Shown piece by piece: positions 55,309-64,000 of a DNA stretch of 64,000 bases. This DNA is from Giardia muris (Eukaryota > Fornicata > Diplomonadida > Hexamitidae), in the NCBI GenBank assembly GCA_006247105.1, contig CM016926.1, positions 2,294,001 to 2,358,000 on the forward strand, read 5' to 3'. The notes below the pieces were generated by a model that searched no databases, was not told the DNA's origin, and saw only the letters and a program-made list of their open reading frames with translations. The first letter of the stretch is position 1, and each line of letters opens with the position of its first letter. Made by a program: the position numbers and the translations under genes.

Positions 55309-58300
55309 ATGAGCGCACATGAGGCGAGCGAGAGTACGCACTGCAGCTTCTCGTTCGCCGAGGACATCGGTACCCAGGTGCGGCTCTTCCGAAACTTCGT
55401 CGAGGAATCTCTTCACGAGGCCCTCGGTTATCTTCGAGACCGCCAGCGCCGCGTCTCAGCCCTTCATGAATACGCTGCAGAGCGGCTTGCAGCCGTCCTC
55501 AAATCGCATCACAACCCCGAGGACTTGTCGGGAGACCCAGTCCTCATTGACCAGCTCTTGAGTATCACCGAGAAGCTTGAGCTCAAGGTCACCTCCAATA
55601 CATACTTTCAGTGCGGCGATAGCTGCGATACCCTGCGGGCCTCCTGTGAGCTGAACCGGGGCTTCACTGAGCAGCAGGTATTACTCCTTCAGGACCTGAT
55701 GGAGCCTGTCTATGCCCGTGAGTCCTGGCATCTTCGGATGCGCCGCTCAGGAATCTCTCTGAACGACTTCTTCGTCCTGAAGGAGATCGGGTCAGGCGCC
55801 TACGCCTCTGTGCACCTTGTCCGTCACAAGGCGACCAAGAAGCTTTATGCACTGAAAAAGATCCGGAAGGAACGGCTCTCAAACCTCGAGGACGCACTTC
55901 GGTTGCGGACCGAGCGGGCCGTGATGATGCGAATTCGCTCAAACTTCATTGTCCAATTGCACTACGCGTTTCAAGACAACGACTGCCTCTATTTTGTTAT
56001 GGACCTGGCGTCCGGAGGCGACTTGAAGTCTCTATTGGACATGGTGGGCGGTGCGCCTGAGTCATGGGTTCGGCGCTGGTTTGCGGAGATCTTGTGTTCT
56101 GTTCTTATCCTTCATGGACATATACAGCCGGAAAATAGCGTTACAGCTCCGCTTAGTGAGCTTCGACAACCGTCATTGGATTTGAGCGTTGATACTCAGA
56201 TACCACTCCGTGACATTTCCTCAGACGTTGATAGCATCGAGCGTTTCCAATGTAATAGCAATGGGAGTCGACGAAGCGATGGTTTTATTCGTCGGCCAGG
56301 CTCTGCTTCCGTCCTTCATTCAGCTGATGAATTACAGCCGGGGAATCTTAGTGCAAGACAAATGATGCGGAAGTGTATTGCAGCAGTCCCATCAAAGGGA
56401 CCACAAGAGACAAAGAATACAGCCTTATTTCCAGACTCCAAAGCATTGGGGACTCAGTTTCAAGACCTACTTCTCCCACCTCTTCCAAATGCGTCGCGCC
56501 AGTTGCTTGATGATTTACCAATCGACAAGGAAATTAGCGATTCCACGGAAGGGTCGGATCTCCTTGAGACCACGAGTCAGCTCCCTAGTGTCAACCGTTC
56601 TAGTGATTCCCATCTATCTGATGTTCTTCTTCTCGTCGATGATCTCAAAGTAGACTCGGAACCTAACAATGGGCAGAAGGACCTGGTTCCGAAGCTGGAC
56701 TTGAGTCTGGTACCCAGCAGCTGCGTCCAACGGACACGAAAGGCATCCATCATTTATTCTCTCCTGCAATCACAGCACTTCGGATCCCGGGAGATGAACC
56801 ATCAGGCGGATTCTCAAAACTCCCAGCAGACTCTCGATTCGGCCCGAGTACTAGAAGGGGATGTAGATGGTAATAAGCAAGCAGAGCTTCTTGAACCATT
56901 TTCAATCCCGCTTCCAACGGCACGTACACAACGGCAACCAATCCTTCGGGAGCTCGTCAATTCAACATTCTGTCATCCATCTGCAGATGATATGGTCAAA
57001 TTAGATAATAAAGCTCTCCCTCCACGACCTCTCAATACACGGGTCACTGATAGCATCTGTTCGGAACAGGCCATGGAGTTGGTGCAAGATTGCGTCCCAG
57101 TCCATAACATTTTCATCCATCGTGACTTGAAGCCTCTCAATTTCCTCCTCAAGGCGGATGGTCACCTTCTTCTTGCAGACTTCGGGCTTGCCGAACCGGT
57201 CGAGGTCCATGGGAATGAGTCACCACGACTCAGTGCGTTTCGTGAGACGACTGGAAAGGATACCTCGGAGAGAGACCGAGTGGTGATTGGAACTGTTGAG
57301 TACATGGCGCCCGAGATCTTTAACAAGGATTCCTATGGGCGTTCAATCGATTACTGGTCACTAGGGATTATTCTTTATGAAATGCTCACAGGAGAGGCGG
57401 CCTTCACCGCGGAGTCGAACGAGGCGCTTATAGAGCGACTCACAAGCATTAGGACCGTCAAAGACTTCAAGCAGAACTTTCCTGAGCGATATGACATGTC
57501 TGATGAGGCATGGGACCTGGTATCGGGTCTTCTTTCGCATCCGAAGCGGCGACTCGGGCAAACGGCAGACCTCGAGAAGCTAATGTCTCACCCCTTTTTC
57601 ACACTTGGGCATAGCAAGGAGGATATTCTCTCGATGAACCTTGACATACTTCGCGAGATCAAGAAGGCGAAGGAAGCTCACCTGGCGCAATATCCTGACA
57701 ACAATCCACCATTTGTGCTAACCCCGGAGCAAACGGAACGAGTTCCTGTGTATCCGGATGAAGCATATCTCATTCAGTTACCTGCCCCATGGAAGCCGAC
57801 CTTAGATACAGATGATGACCTCAAATGGTTCCATCAACGCGAGATGAATCTATGTGGGATCAAGCAGGACGGAAATGGGTATCAAATCGATCTGATGAAT
57901 GTTCCGACAGACGACGACTCTAGTTACTCGTCTTACTATGCCTCCTCATCGGACACCTCCGAGAGCATGTCTGATATCCAGGAGGCCATGTCTGGCTCGC
58001 AGTTGATCTTTGCCGATAATGTTGGAAGTATCGCTTTCGCTCTGCCTCGGCTTCATCCCGATTCGGAGCATCGTGGAGAACACGTTCACTTCGAACTTCC
58101 TACACACACTTGCTTCCCTGGAAGGCTTTCGGACCTCTCCGATGACGATACTGAACGCGGTTCTGTAACTCGTGTTCGCTTTCAAACCTTACCCACTAAT
58201 GGTCAAACTTCAATCCCACAAGGCTCGTTTCGGACCACGGGTGGTAACTGTTCAGCCTCGCTTCCATTTCCCTTTACCGCCGCAGAGTTAAACTCGTTAG

Positions 58301-61300
58301 GTATTGAAGCTAGTGACTCAAAAGAGGGTGAGGTCATTGGACTTCGTCGACTATGTTGCCTTGCTCTTGTTGAAACCCCCCAGCCCTATTGGGAAGATAA
58401 CATCCTCGACCTTTGTGTCGAGCAAATCAGTAGTAGTGCGAGCTTCATTGGATACTTTGACGAGGACCTTGGACATAGTCGACGTCAGATACCGATGAAT
58501 AGAAACGATGTCTATCGAGAGCCCGAGCAAGTCAACGGTCTTAATCCCGAGAAGCTTGACGAAAACGTTACATATCCTCTTCGAACTCTTCGACAGGTCT
58601 TCACGGGTTCAACAATCACGCGTATAGGAAGCTCCCATGGGACTCCTCACCACTCCACCGAGCTTGGGAATTGGACCTCCTTTTCGGAGTCGGTGGTGAA
58701 CGTGGATACGTCCATTGCTGATACGTCCTTCGATTTTAACAACGAACTATTGCCTTGCACGGACGACCAATCCAAACTACTGCAATACGTAAAGGCTGGT
58801 TTGGAGGACCTCACGAATAACACCTCTATGAGCCGAGTCGGTGCGCACATCTTCGCCAATCTCCGTCGGAGGGTGTTCAAATACGATGATCCGGATACTT
58901 CCAGCTCCGACCTTTGGCGCAGAGGCGTACAAAGCCGGAGTACTGGAGACTCATTCACCGGAACGGGGCAAAGTCTCTTGTCCTCAGATTCCCTATATAG
59001 TAGAAGGACTATGCAGAGCATAGCAAAGCCGGACACCGTGCTTGACGAGCCTTCTGCGAAGCCCTCTTATTCCGATAACGAGGAGAGTATGATGTCCATT
59101 GAAAAGGGATCGACGATACGGGTTGGATCTCTGCCAAGACAGTTCACCGGCTTCGTAGAAACAACGTCCGACCCGTTTGCCTCGTTAAAGGAGCAAGTCA
59201 TAGATGCATTATTACATTCGACTCGCATTGGACCCAATCTTGAGCTTTTCAACCTGTCTGGGTCTGAGAACTGGCATCGGCCTTCCATTAGTATTACTAC
59301 CAGCGCCTTTCCTCAGGGGAAGACCTCGAGTCTTCGTCTTCAGTTTCAGGATCCCATCGATCAGGATCCACACACCACGTCGTCGTCACATACTAGCTTA
59401 ACGGGGTCGGCGTCTCTTGGGACTCTGACCACCCCGATCACTGACACCGCGGGGACCTCCACACGTGACTATACGCGCTCCTCGGTCGTGAACATAATCT
59501 GTTCGCATACCATGACTCAGAACAACGACGACTCAACTTCGATCACTGGGGTGATGGACCCGCTCATCGATATTTCGACCGACAGCCTAATACATCAGCA
59601 AACAGAGGTATCGGTCGGCGTAACCATCAGTGTCAGCGAGGAACTTTCGGAGGTCACGATCCGAGAGCCACCCTGCATTTCCGACCCGGTCCGCCCGCGT
59701 GGCCTTGATGTCTCGACAGATGCGACTCCAAACGATGAGGTTAGGATCGACCCCAATGCGATCGGTCCCGATGACGACTTCAGTCTTCCCCCATCTGAGA
59801 TTAGGGCGGGCCGTCGTCTCTCACGCTTTGGAGATGCCTATCGACGACGTAGTACAAGTGATATCCAAACCCCAGCTGCCTTGATCGCTACGAGTACACA
59901 GGAGCAAGCACACATTGTCCGTTCATCGTTGAACCTACGTGAGACGCGATTATCGATTCCACTTCCACGGTTTACGGCCAGTATTGACGAGCAGCCAGAA
60001 AGCACTCTTTCTGATGACCAGGTGGGCGTCCAAGGCTTAGGAACTGTTATGCTTTCCACCCAGTATACTCCTGTCATGACTCTGCCATTACAACAGACAG
60101 CGCGGCAGACGCCGATCTTTCGTGTTGGACCTGTTTCGGCGAAGACGATCGCTCAACCGCATACACTCCCTCATTCTACAGAGCTTGTTACTCCAAGAAC
60201 CGGCGATGGCAGCACTCAAGGAGATAATTGGTCGGCACAGCAGCTAAGGAATTATGGTCTCTCGGATCATGTCGAAGATCAGACGCAATCGGACGATGCG
60301 AATCTATATTCGCCATATGATGAGCAGAATAGCATTCCAACAACATCACTGATATCGGACGAGTCGATCGAGCATCAGATGCGCTTGACGTTGGTCCCAG
60401 AGCTTGACACATCTGCAACGACGATGCTTCGTTCCTCGTCGAACGAGATAACGGCAATGCCACGCCCGCGAATCTTCACGGTTGCCAGACCCTCCCCACA
60501 GAACATTCAGCCTTCAAGTGAGAGAAGTACTATCATCTCTCCCGCATATATGCATGGAGGCCCGCAAGGTTTTAATGCCTCGATGAGCGTAGAATCCATC
60601 TCTCTTTACTCATGTGACTTCCAGAAGCTGACCCATCACAATGCTTTACAGCTCCGCAAGGATGCATCCTCATTCATTACCGATTCCTCTTGCCGAGCGA
60701 GTGAGAGTGTTATCCCATCACGTACCGAGTCTGTGCCAACTCGGGCGCATACCATTGAATTTGAAGACCCACCACCACTACGTCAGCCTCAGAAGTCCTT
60801 ATCAAACGGTTGGTCGGATGTGAGCGATCAGGAAAGTGATACTCAACGGATCCTAACACATCATCAGATCCATGCGGCACTAGACACATCATCGGCCTCC
60901 CGTTTGCGGATCAATCAGGTCGATACGGAGAGCGCACAACAGGACGATTTTACTAGCGCCCCGATGTCAAGTAGCCAAGGGAAGTCATCGGGAAGCATCC
61001 ATGTACACCTCGATACCTCGACTATGTCACTTCCAATACAAGCTGGACGGTACGCACAGATAGATGCCGTGCATTCCTTTCGAAGTAAGTCGAGCGTCAA
61101 TGATGATGGGGCACGTCATCATCGTTCTCATCGTTCAAAGACTAACACTCAGCTTCCAGGATATTCTCTAACCGAGCCATCAAATCTATCGGCGACGACG
61201 GGGTCTATTGGGAACATGTCAACGGCCAAATACCCCAGAGTGCGTCGAAACCGGACATCAAGGACCTGCATCTCTCTCTCAGCCTTCTCGGAGGATTATC

Positions 61301-61536
61301 CAGAGTCCGTTACGGATAGTACGGGGGAGAAGTCCAGTCTTGCCATGTCTGTTTCTGATCCGATGCGAGACAACTTGATGAAGGAGGCCATCTTCGACGG
61401 GATCGACTTTATCGCCACCGAGGACGTTGCACCAGCGTACTTCCCAATCCGACGGCCACGAGCGATCACGCGTCAAGTCTCATCGAGTCTCAAGCTGACG
61501 TCTCACAATAGCCAGCCGGACGACGTGGGGAGCTAG
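55309..61536 (+). CDS. AGC-family protein kinase with large insertion before the catalytic loop and ~1200-residue tail
   Basis: 2075 residues. Residues 1-150 are helical and resemble the N-terminal regulatory region of NDR/LATS-type kinases. The kinase N-lobe has GSGAYASVHLV at 161-171, ATP Lys K183 (YALKKI), and MDLASGGDLKSLL. After the alphaE helix (WFAEILCSVLILHGH, to 271) comes a ~325-residue Ser/Pro/Leu-rich insertion. The fold then resumes at HRDLKPLNFLL (604-614), DFG 624-626, EYMAPEIF and YWSLGIILYEMLTG. All catalytic residues are present. A FVLTPEQ/DEAYLIQLPAPWKP stretch follows as an AGC C-terminal-tail-like segment. The remaining ~1200 residues are low-complexity Ser/Thr/Asp/Gln. 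It is closest to the NDR/Greatwall/MAST groups. Confidence 0.75.
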   Translation: MSAHEASESTHCSFSFAEDIGTQVRLFRNFVEESLHEALGYLRDRQRRVSALHEYAAERLAAVLKSHHNPEDLSGDPVLIDQLLSITEKLELKVTSNTYFQCGDSCDTLRASCELNRGFTEQQVLLLQDLMEPVYARESWHLRMRRSGISLNDFFVLKEIGSGAYASVHLVRHKATKKLYALKKIRKERLSNLEDALRLRTERAVMMRIRSNFIVQLHYAFQDNDCLYFVMDLASGGDLKSLLDMVGGAPESWVRRWFAEILCSVLILHGHIQPENSVTAPLSELRQPSLDLSVDTQIPLRDISSDVDSIERFQCNSNGSRRSDGFIRRPGSASVLHSADELQPGNLSARQMMRKCIAAVPSKGPQETKNTALFPDSKALGTQFQDLLLPPLPNASRQLLDDLPIDKEISDSTEGSDLLETTSQLPSVNRSSDSHLSDVLLLVDDLKVDSEPNNGQKDLVPKLDLSLVPSSCVQRTRKASIIYSLLQSQHFGSREMNHQADSQNSQQTLDSARVLEGDVDGNKQAELLEPFSIPLPTARTQRQPILRELVNSTFCHPSADDMVKLDNKALPPRPLNTRVTDSICSEQAMELVQDCVPVHNIFIHRDLKPLNFLLKADGHLLLADFGLAEPVEVHGNESPRLSAFRETTGKDTSERDRVVIGTVEYMAPEIFNKDSYGRSIDYWSLGIILYEMLTGEAAFTAESNEALIERLTSIRTVKDFKQNFPERYDMSDEAWDLVSGLLSHPKRRLGQTADLEKLMSHPFFTLGHSKEDILSMNLDILREIKKAKEAHLAQYPDNNPPFVLTPEQTERVPVYPDEAYLIQLPAPWKPTLDTDDDLKWFHQREMNLCGIKQDGNGYQIDLMNVPTDDDSSYSSYYASSSDTSESMSDIQEAMSGSQLIFADNVGSIAFALPRLHPDSEHRGEHVHFELPTHTCFPGRLSDLSDDDTERGSVTRVRFQTLPTNGQTSIPQGSFRTTGGNCSASLPFPFTAAELNSLGIEASDSKEGEVIGLRRLCCLALVETPQPYWEDNILDLCVEQISSSASFIGYFDEDLGHSRRQIPMNRNDVYREPEQVNGLNPEKLDENVTYPLRTLRQVFTGSTITRIGSSHGTPHHSTELGNWTSFSESVVNVDTSIADTSFDFNNELLPCTDDQSKLLQYVKAGLEDLTNNTSMSRVGAHIFANLRRRVFKYDDPDTSSSDLWRRGVQSRSTGDSFTGTGQSLLSSDSLYSRRTMQSIAKPDTVLDEPSAKPSYSDNEESMMSIEKGSTIRVGSLPRQFTGFVETTSDPFASLKEQVIDALLHSTRIGPNLELFNLSGSENWHRPSISITTSAFPQGKTSSLRLQFQDPIDQDPHTTSSSHTSLTGSASLGTLTTPITDTAGTSTRDYTRSSVVNIICSHTMTQNNDDSTSITGVMDPLIDISTDSLIHQQTEVSVGVTISVSEELSEVTIREPPCISDPVRPRGLDVSTDATPNDEVRIDPNAIGPDDDFSLPPSEIRAGRRLSRFGDAYRRRSTSDIQTPAALIATSTQEQAHIVRSSLNLRETRLSIPLPRFTASIDEQPESTLSDDQVGVQGLGTVMLSTQYTPVMTLPLQQTARQTPIFRVGPVSAKTIAQPHTLPHSTELVTPRTGDGSTQGDNWSAQQLRNYGLSDHVEDQTQSDDANLYSPYDEQNSIPTTSLISDESIEHQMRLTLVPELDTSATTMLRSSSNEITAMPRPRIFTVARPSPQNIQPSSERSTIISPAYMHGGPQGFNASMSVESISLYSCDFQKLTHHNALQLRKDASSFITDSSCRASESVIPSRTESVPTRAHTIEFEDPPPLRQPQKSLSNGWSDVSDQESDTQRILTHHQIHAALDTSSASRLRINQVDTESAQQDDFTSAPMSSSQGKSSGSIHVHLDTSTMSLPIQAGRYAQIDAVHSFRSKSSVNDDGARHHRSHRSKTNTQLPGYSLTEPSNLSATTGSIGNMSTAKYPRVRRNRTSRTCISLSAFSEDYPESVTDSTGEKSSLAMSVSDPMRDNLMKEAIFDGIDFIATEDVAPAYFPIRRPRAITRQVSSSLKLTSHNSQPDDVGS

Positions 61537-61539
61537 AGT

Positions 61540-62019
61540 TCACTTCGGAAGGAGCTGGGGGAGGTCTGCGATACGGACGCAGATGTACTTGATCCCCGAT
61601 TCGGTCTGCATGGAATTGTCCCAGGTAATGATGGCCCTCACGTTGAGAGGGCTTGTGATGTCGGGGACCCGGTACCTCCCGCTGGTGACCGTGTCGATCA
61701 GCTCCTTGGCACTCGCCTGAGCCGCTAACATGGTCGCTCGCGCCTTCTTGTCCACTGATAGCTTGGGCAGGATCTCGGTCTTGTACATCTCGATGATGTA
61801 CTCCGTCGCCAGGGTCTTCAGCTCATCGGGCGTGTACTCCGTCCGGTCGATGTCACGACGCAGGTAGTCCTGGAACCACCGGAGCTTTGCGAGGACCGGC
61901 CGCCGCGTCGCGGAGCGGTGCTCAAGCTGGCGCCCAGCCTTCCTGCGCTCCTTGTTGAGCTTGACGACGGTCTGCAAGGCCTCGCGGGACTTTGGATGGA
62001 TGAATTGCTTCTTGGGCAT
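61540..62019 (-). CDS. TMA16-like ribosome-biogenesis protein
   Basis: 159 residues, close to the ~200 of TMA16 (translation machinery-associated protein 16). The N-terminal pattern HPKSREALQTVVKLNKERRK, then LAKLRWFQDYL and a TPDELKTLATEYIIEM helix match TMA16's HPxSRKAAQ...K, EKLQWFQ and conserved helical core. In yeast and humans it joins late nuclear pre-60S particles. AGTGAA overlaps the stop codon. It is convergent with the giant kinase gene, with 3 bp between stops. Confidence 0.65.
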   Translation of the reverse strand: MPKKQFIHPKSREALQTVVKLNKERRKAGRQLEHRSATRRPVLAKLRWFQDYLRRDIDRTEYTPDELKTLATEYIIEMYKTEILPKLSVDKKARATMLAAQASAKELIDTVTSGRYRVPDITSPLNVRAIITWDNSMQTESGIKYICVRIADLPQLLPK

Positions 62020-62266
62020 AGGTGGTTATTTTGGATCTCTTCATTACGATTGAGGCCAGTATTCAGGGTTGAGACATGGGTATGATGGAGTGTGAGGCTC
62101 AGCTCATCATCCTCCAATCCAATGAGACTAATAGTGCAAAATACTATTGGCCTTGAGGACAAAGTGGGGGGCATGTCTTTGATCTTCTAATACTAGTCCA
62201 TGACGTGAGATGATGTGCATGAGAATTGAAGGAATATTGACCTCATTTCCGGGGATAAAGTATGTA

Positions 62267-63058
62267 ATGCAACCACCCCAAAAAGATCCAGGTATGTCAA
62301 GGCCGTTAACCGATTGCACCATCCTAGGGAAGTTCCAGAGCCGGATCAATCGGGACGAGATCAAGGACTTCGTCGAACAGCAGAGCAGAGAGCTGGACCT
62401 GGGGCCGATCAAGGTCTATTGCGACTATGGTGCCGCCCTTGTCATAATAGGAACCGTGCACCCTAAGCTCGTTCAGAGGCTGATGAAAAGATACAGTGTC
62501 AGAAGTTCATCTCTTCCTAGGATAGACATGGAGCTCTTTTATGAGTGCTGGGCATGGAAAGGACCACTTGCTTCGACCTTGCGCTTCCTTGAGTATTATA
62601 TCATCGAAAATCCAGGGATGGACGTGGTACTGACGTTATCGTACACTTCTGATGCCTTTCCACCTCAAAAGGATGATCAAAGCCAACAGGAGATGTGTAT
62701 CGACGCCCTCAAGGTTCTTTGTGGCTTGCATAGCTTCACAGACGATTCCTTACTGCATATCATCGTCAGTGATGAAAATATTAACGCAATAGCAGAAGCA
62801 TTAGAAGATGGGGTGATCACCTTCGAAGGTGGTATTCCACAGGTCCACCTTTATCCAAATCAATCCAAAGCCTCTCGAGAACGTGCAGCCTTAAAGGTAC
62901 GAATCCGTACGTCGCCCAGCAATGCTGTTCAGCTTCTAGGTGCCTTCCAAGCCACTCAGTTTCGGCCACGAATTAGTGTCCATAGCCCAAATAGTCCAGA
63001 GCTTCGATACGATGGTGATAAGAAGGCCTTCACAGATAAACCAGTTGAGTTCCAATAA
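62267..63058 (+). CDS. Uncharacterised protein (about 263 residues)
   Basis: The frame begins at 62210, but two later ATGs are plausible: 62267 (MQPPQKDPG, after AAAGTATGTA) and 62294 (MSRPLTDC). I chose 62267. The sequence is mixed alpha/beta: DLGPIKVYCDYGAALVIIGTV is a strand-rich core, followed by LRFLEYYIIENPGMDVVLTL and a conserved-looking VHLYPNQSKASRE. No known domain was recognised. It is in the same direction as the WD40 gene, 30 bp before it. Confidence 0.6.
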   Translation: MQPPQKDPGMSRPLTDCTILGKFQSRINRDEIKDFVEQQSRELDLGPIKVYCDYGAALVIIGTVHPKLVQRLMKRYSVRSSSLPRIDMELFYECWAWKGPLASTLRFLEYYIIENPGMDVVLTLSYTSDAFPPQKDDQSQQEMCIDALKVLCGLHSFTDDSLLHIIVSDENINAIAEALEDGVITFEGGIPQVHLYPNQSKASRERAALKVRIRTSPSNAVQLLGAFQATQFRPRISVHSPNSPELRYDGDKKAFTDKPVEFQ

Positions 63059-63088
63059 GGAGGCTCAAGTCATGTGAGGTAAAAATTG

Positions 63089-64000
63089 ATGCATCTTAAG
63101 TTCCAACTCAAAGGATCGAAACAAGGAAGTCGAACGGCCCTTATGGCATGGTCCCCCCAGGACGACCTTCTTGCGGTCGCGGCCGATACGTTAGTGACGA
63201 TCTACGCGGCTGGTGGCGTAGTTATCGACACGATCAGTACTGAGAATGCCTCAATAATCGACGTGGCTTGGTCTCCACGTGGAGCATACCTTGCCGTAGT
63301 CGCCTCCGGTTCCAATACAATCAGGCTTTGGGCTGTGAAACAGAGACGAACAACGAAGCTTGTCCTCGATGTTAGTGACCCTTTATGCGTTGCTTGGAGC
63401 ATTCAAGACAATCAGATGGCCGTAGGAACTGGACAAGGTCATCTCCTCACGTATGATACATTCAGTTCAAAACGATCCCCACCCATTTCCAAACATCTCA
63501 AACGGATCACTTCAATCGTCTATTCGAGCACCAGCGGCAATATCGTCACACTCTCACCAGATACACTCATCATCTCGAGTTCTGATAGCGTGACCCTAGG
63601 CTCTTTGGTGCAGAAGCATCTTGGGTGTATCTTCCTAAGTCGTGTGCAGATGGGATATCTACTTGATGAGAATAAGGAGCTCATCGAGATTGCGTTCGTT
63701 CCCGTCTATTATGATCCCGCTTTCCAGCGCCGTTTCAAGCTAGATTCCACACCGTTCACTGATCCCGGTTATAAGTTGATATATTTCCCGGTGGACACAA
63801 AACGATGGGCACCTGATACCATAGAAAGCAAGGACTTGACGAGACAGGTGATCAGCAATACTTATGGTTCTGGGATCTTGAGCTTACCAAACACGAACAC
63901 GGAGACCCTTGCAGATCTGGCATGCACCACACGTGCTGGAGCTTATCCTCCGACCGTTGTCGCTCTCTTTTCTAATGGCATGCTGGTTGTCCTCTCTCTT
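63089..64000 (+). CDS. WD40-repeat intraflagellar transport protein, IFT144/WDR19-like (3' end outside window)
   Basis: The frame is open from the ATG at 63089 to the window edge, 304 codons. WD40 blades are visible: TALMAWSPQDDLLAVAADT, IIDVAWSPRGAYLAVVASG, TIRLWAVKQ and LCVAWSIQDNQMAVGTGQG. The passage HLLTYDTFSSK...ISKHLKRITS strongly resembles the IFT144/WDR19 N-terminus (NLLIYN...GKHTKRIT). IFT144 is a core IFT-A protein for retrograde flagellar transport. Sister IFT-A/coatomer-like proteins (IFT121, IFT122, IFT140) remain possible. The start is supported by AAAAATTGATG. Confidence 0.65.
   Translation, partial: MHLKFQLKGSKQGSRTALMAWSPQDDLLAVAADTLVTIYAAGGVVIDTISTENASIIDVAWSPRGAYLAVVASGSNTIRLWAVKQRRTTKLVLDVSDPLCVAWSIQDNQMAVGTGQGHLLTYDTFSSKRSPPISKHLKRITSIVYSSTSGNIVTLSPDTLIISSSDSVTLGSLVQKHLGCIFLSRVQMGYLLDENKELIEIAFVPVYYDPAFQRRFKLDSTPFTDPGYKLIYFPVDTKRWAPDTIESKDLTRQVISNTYGSGILSLPNTNTETLADLACTTRAGAYPPTVVALFSNGMLVVLSL

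Noticed and set aside
1..64000. tRNA, rRNA, CRISPR, insertion sequence and bacterial operon signals
   Set aside because: The spacers were scanned by eye for tRNA B-box sequences, terminal inverted repeats and regularly spaced repeats, and none were found. The gene content is that of a eukaryotic nucleus.

Overview
The window looks like nuclear DNA of a diplomonad of the genus Giardia. It holds about 32 densely packed, intronless protein genes on both strands. Neighbouring genes are often only 0-30 bp apart or overlap, AT-rich tracts sit directly at start codons, and AGTRAA poly(A)-type signals touch or overlap several stop codons. Two cysteine-rich open frames end in the Giardia variant-specific surface protein (VSP) tail: one membrane helix, then Cys-Arg-Gly-Lys and stop. 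NEK-type ankyrin kinases and HEAT-repeat giants also fit. The VSP tail wording, the pseudogenised VSP tandem and a bacterial Tae4-type amidase gene suggest G. muris rather than G. intestinalis; that species call is inference. No tRNA, rRNA, CRISPR array or insertion sequence was recognised.

Layout. (1) 1-3.4 kb: end of a coiled-coil protein, a ThiF/TcdA-like enzyme and a TBC-domain protein. (2) 3.6-13.3 kb, accessory island: two tandem VSP frames with no start or signal peptide (one also frame-broken), a laterally acquired Tae4 peptidoglycan amidase, a decayed VSP-like relic, a decayed ankyrin gene, a truncated alpha-tubulin, and a NEK-like ankyrin kinase followed by a frame-shifted pseudokinase/ankyrin half. 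(3) 13.7-26.2 kb: GCN1-like HEAT protein, GPAT-type acyltransferase, an EF-hand-like protein and a tubulin-tyrosine-ligase-like enzyme. (4) 26.2-36.7 kb: ankyrin protein, two small unknowns in an overlapping chain, a degenerate EF-hand-like protein, a large protein weakly like TAF2/M1 aminopeptidases, and a RING/coiled-coil protein. (5) 37.2-48.7 kb: unknowns, a ZIP metal transporter, a degenerate J-domain-like protein, RidA, an importin-beta-like karyopherin, ribosomal eL19 and ESCRT-II Vps25. (6) 48.7-64 kb: a 2186-residue coiled-coil protein, a 2075-residue AGC-type kinase with a large insertion in its catalytic domain, TMA16-like protein, an unknown, and the start of an IFT144/WDR19-like WD40 protein.

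Most genes are ordinary housekeeping, cytoskeletal or flagellar components. The island at 3.6-13.3 kb is the unusual part: it concentrates antigen relics, a transferred antibacterial enzyme, and truncated or frame-broken copies of cytoskeletal and kinase genes. It resembles a recombination or pseudogene sink inside a streamlined genome. Product names rest on reading motifs by eye; no database search was run.
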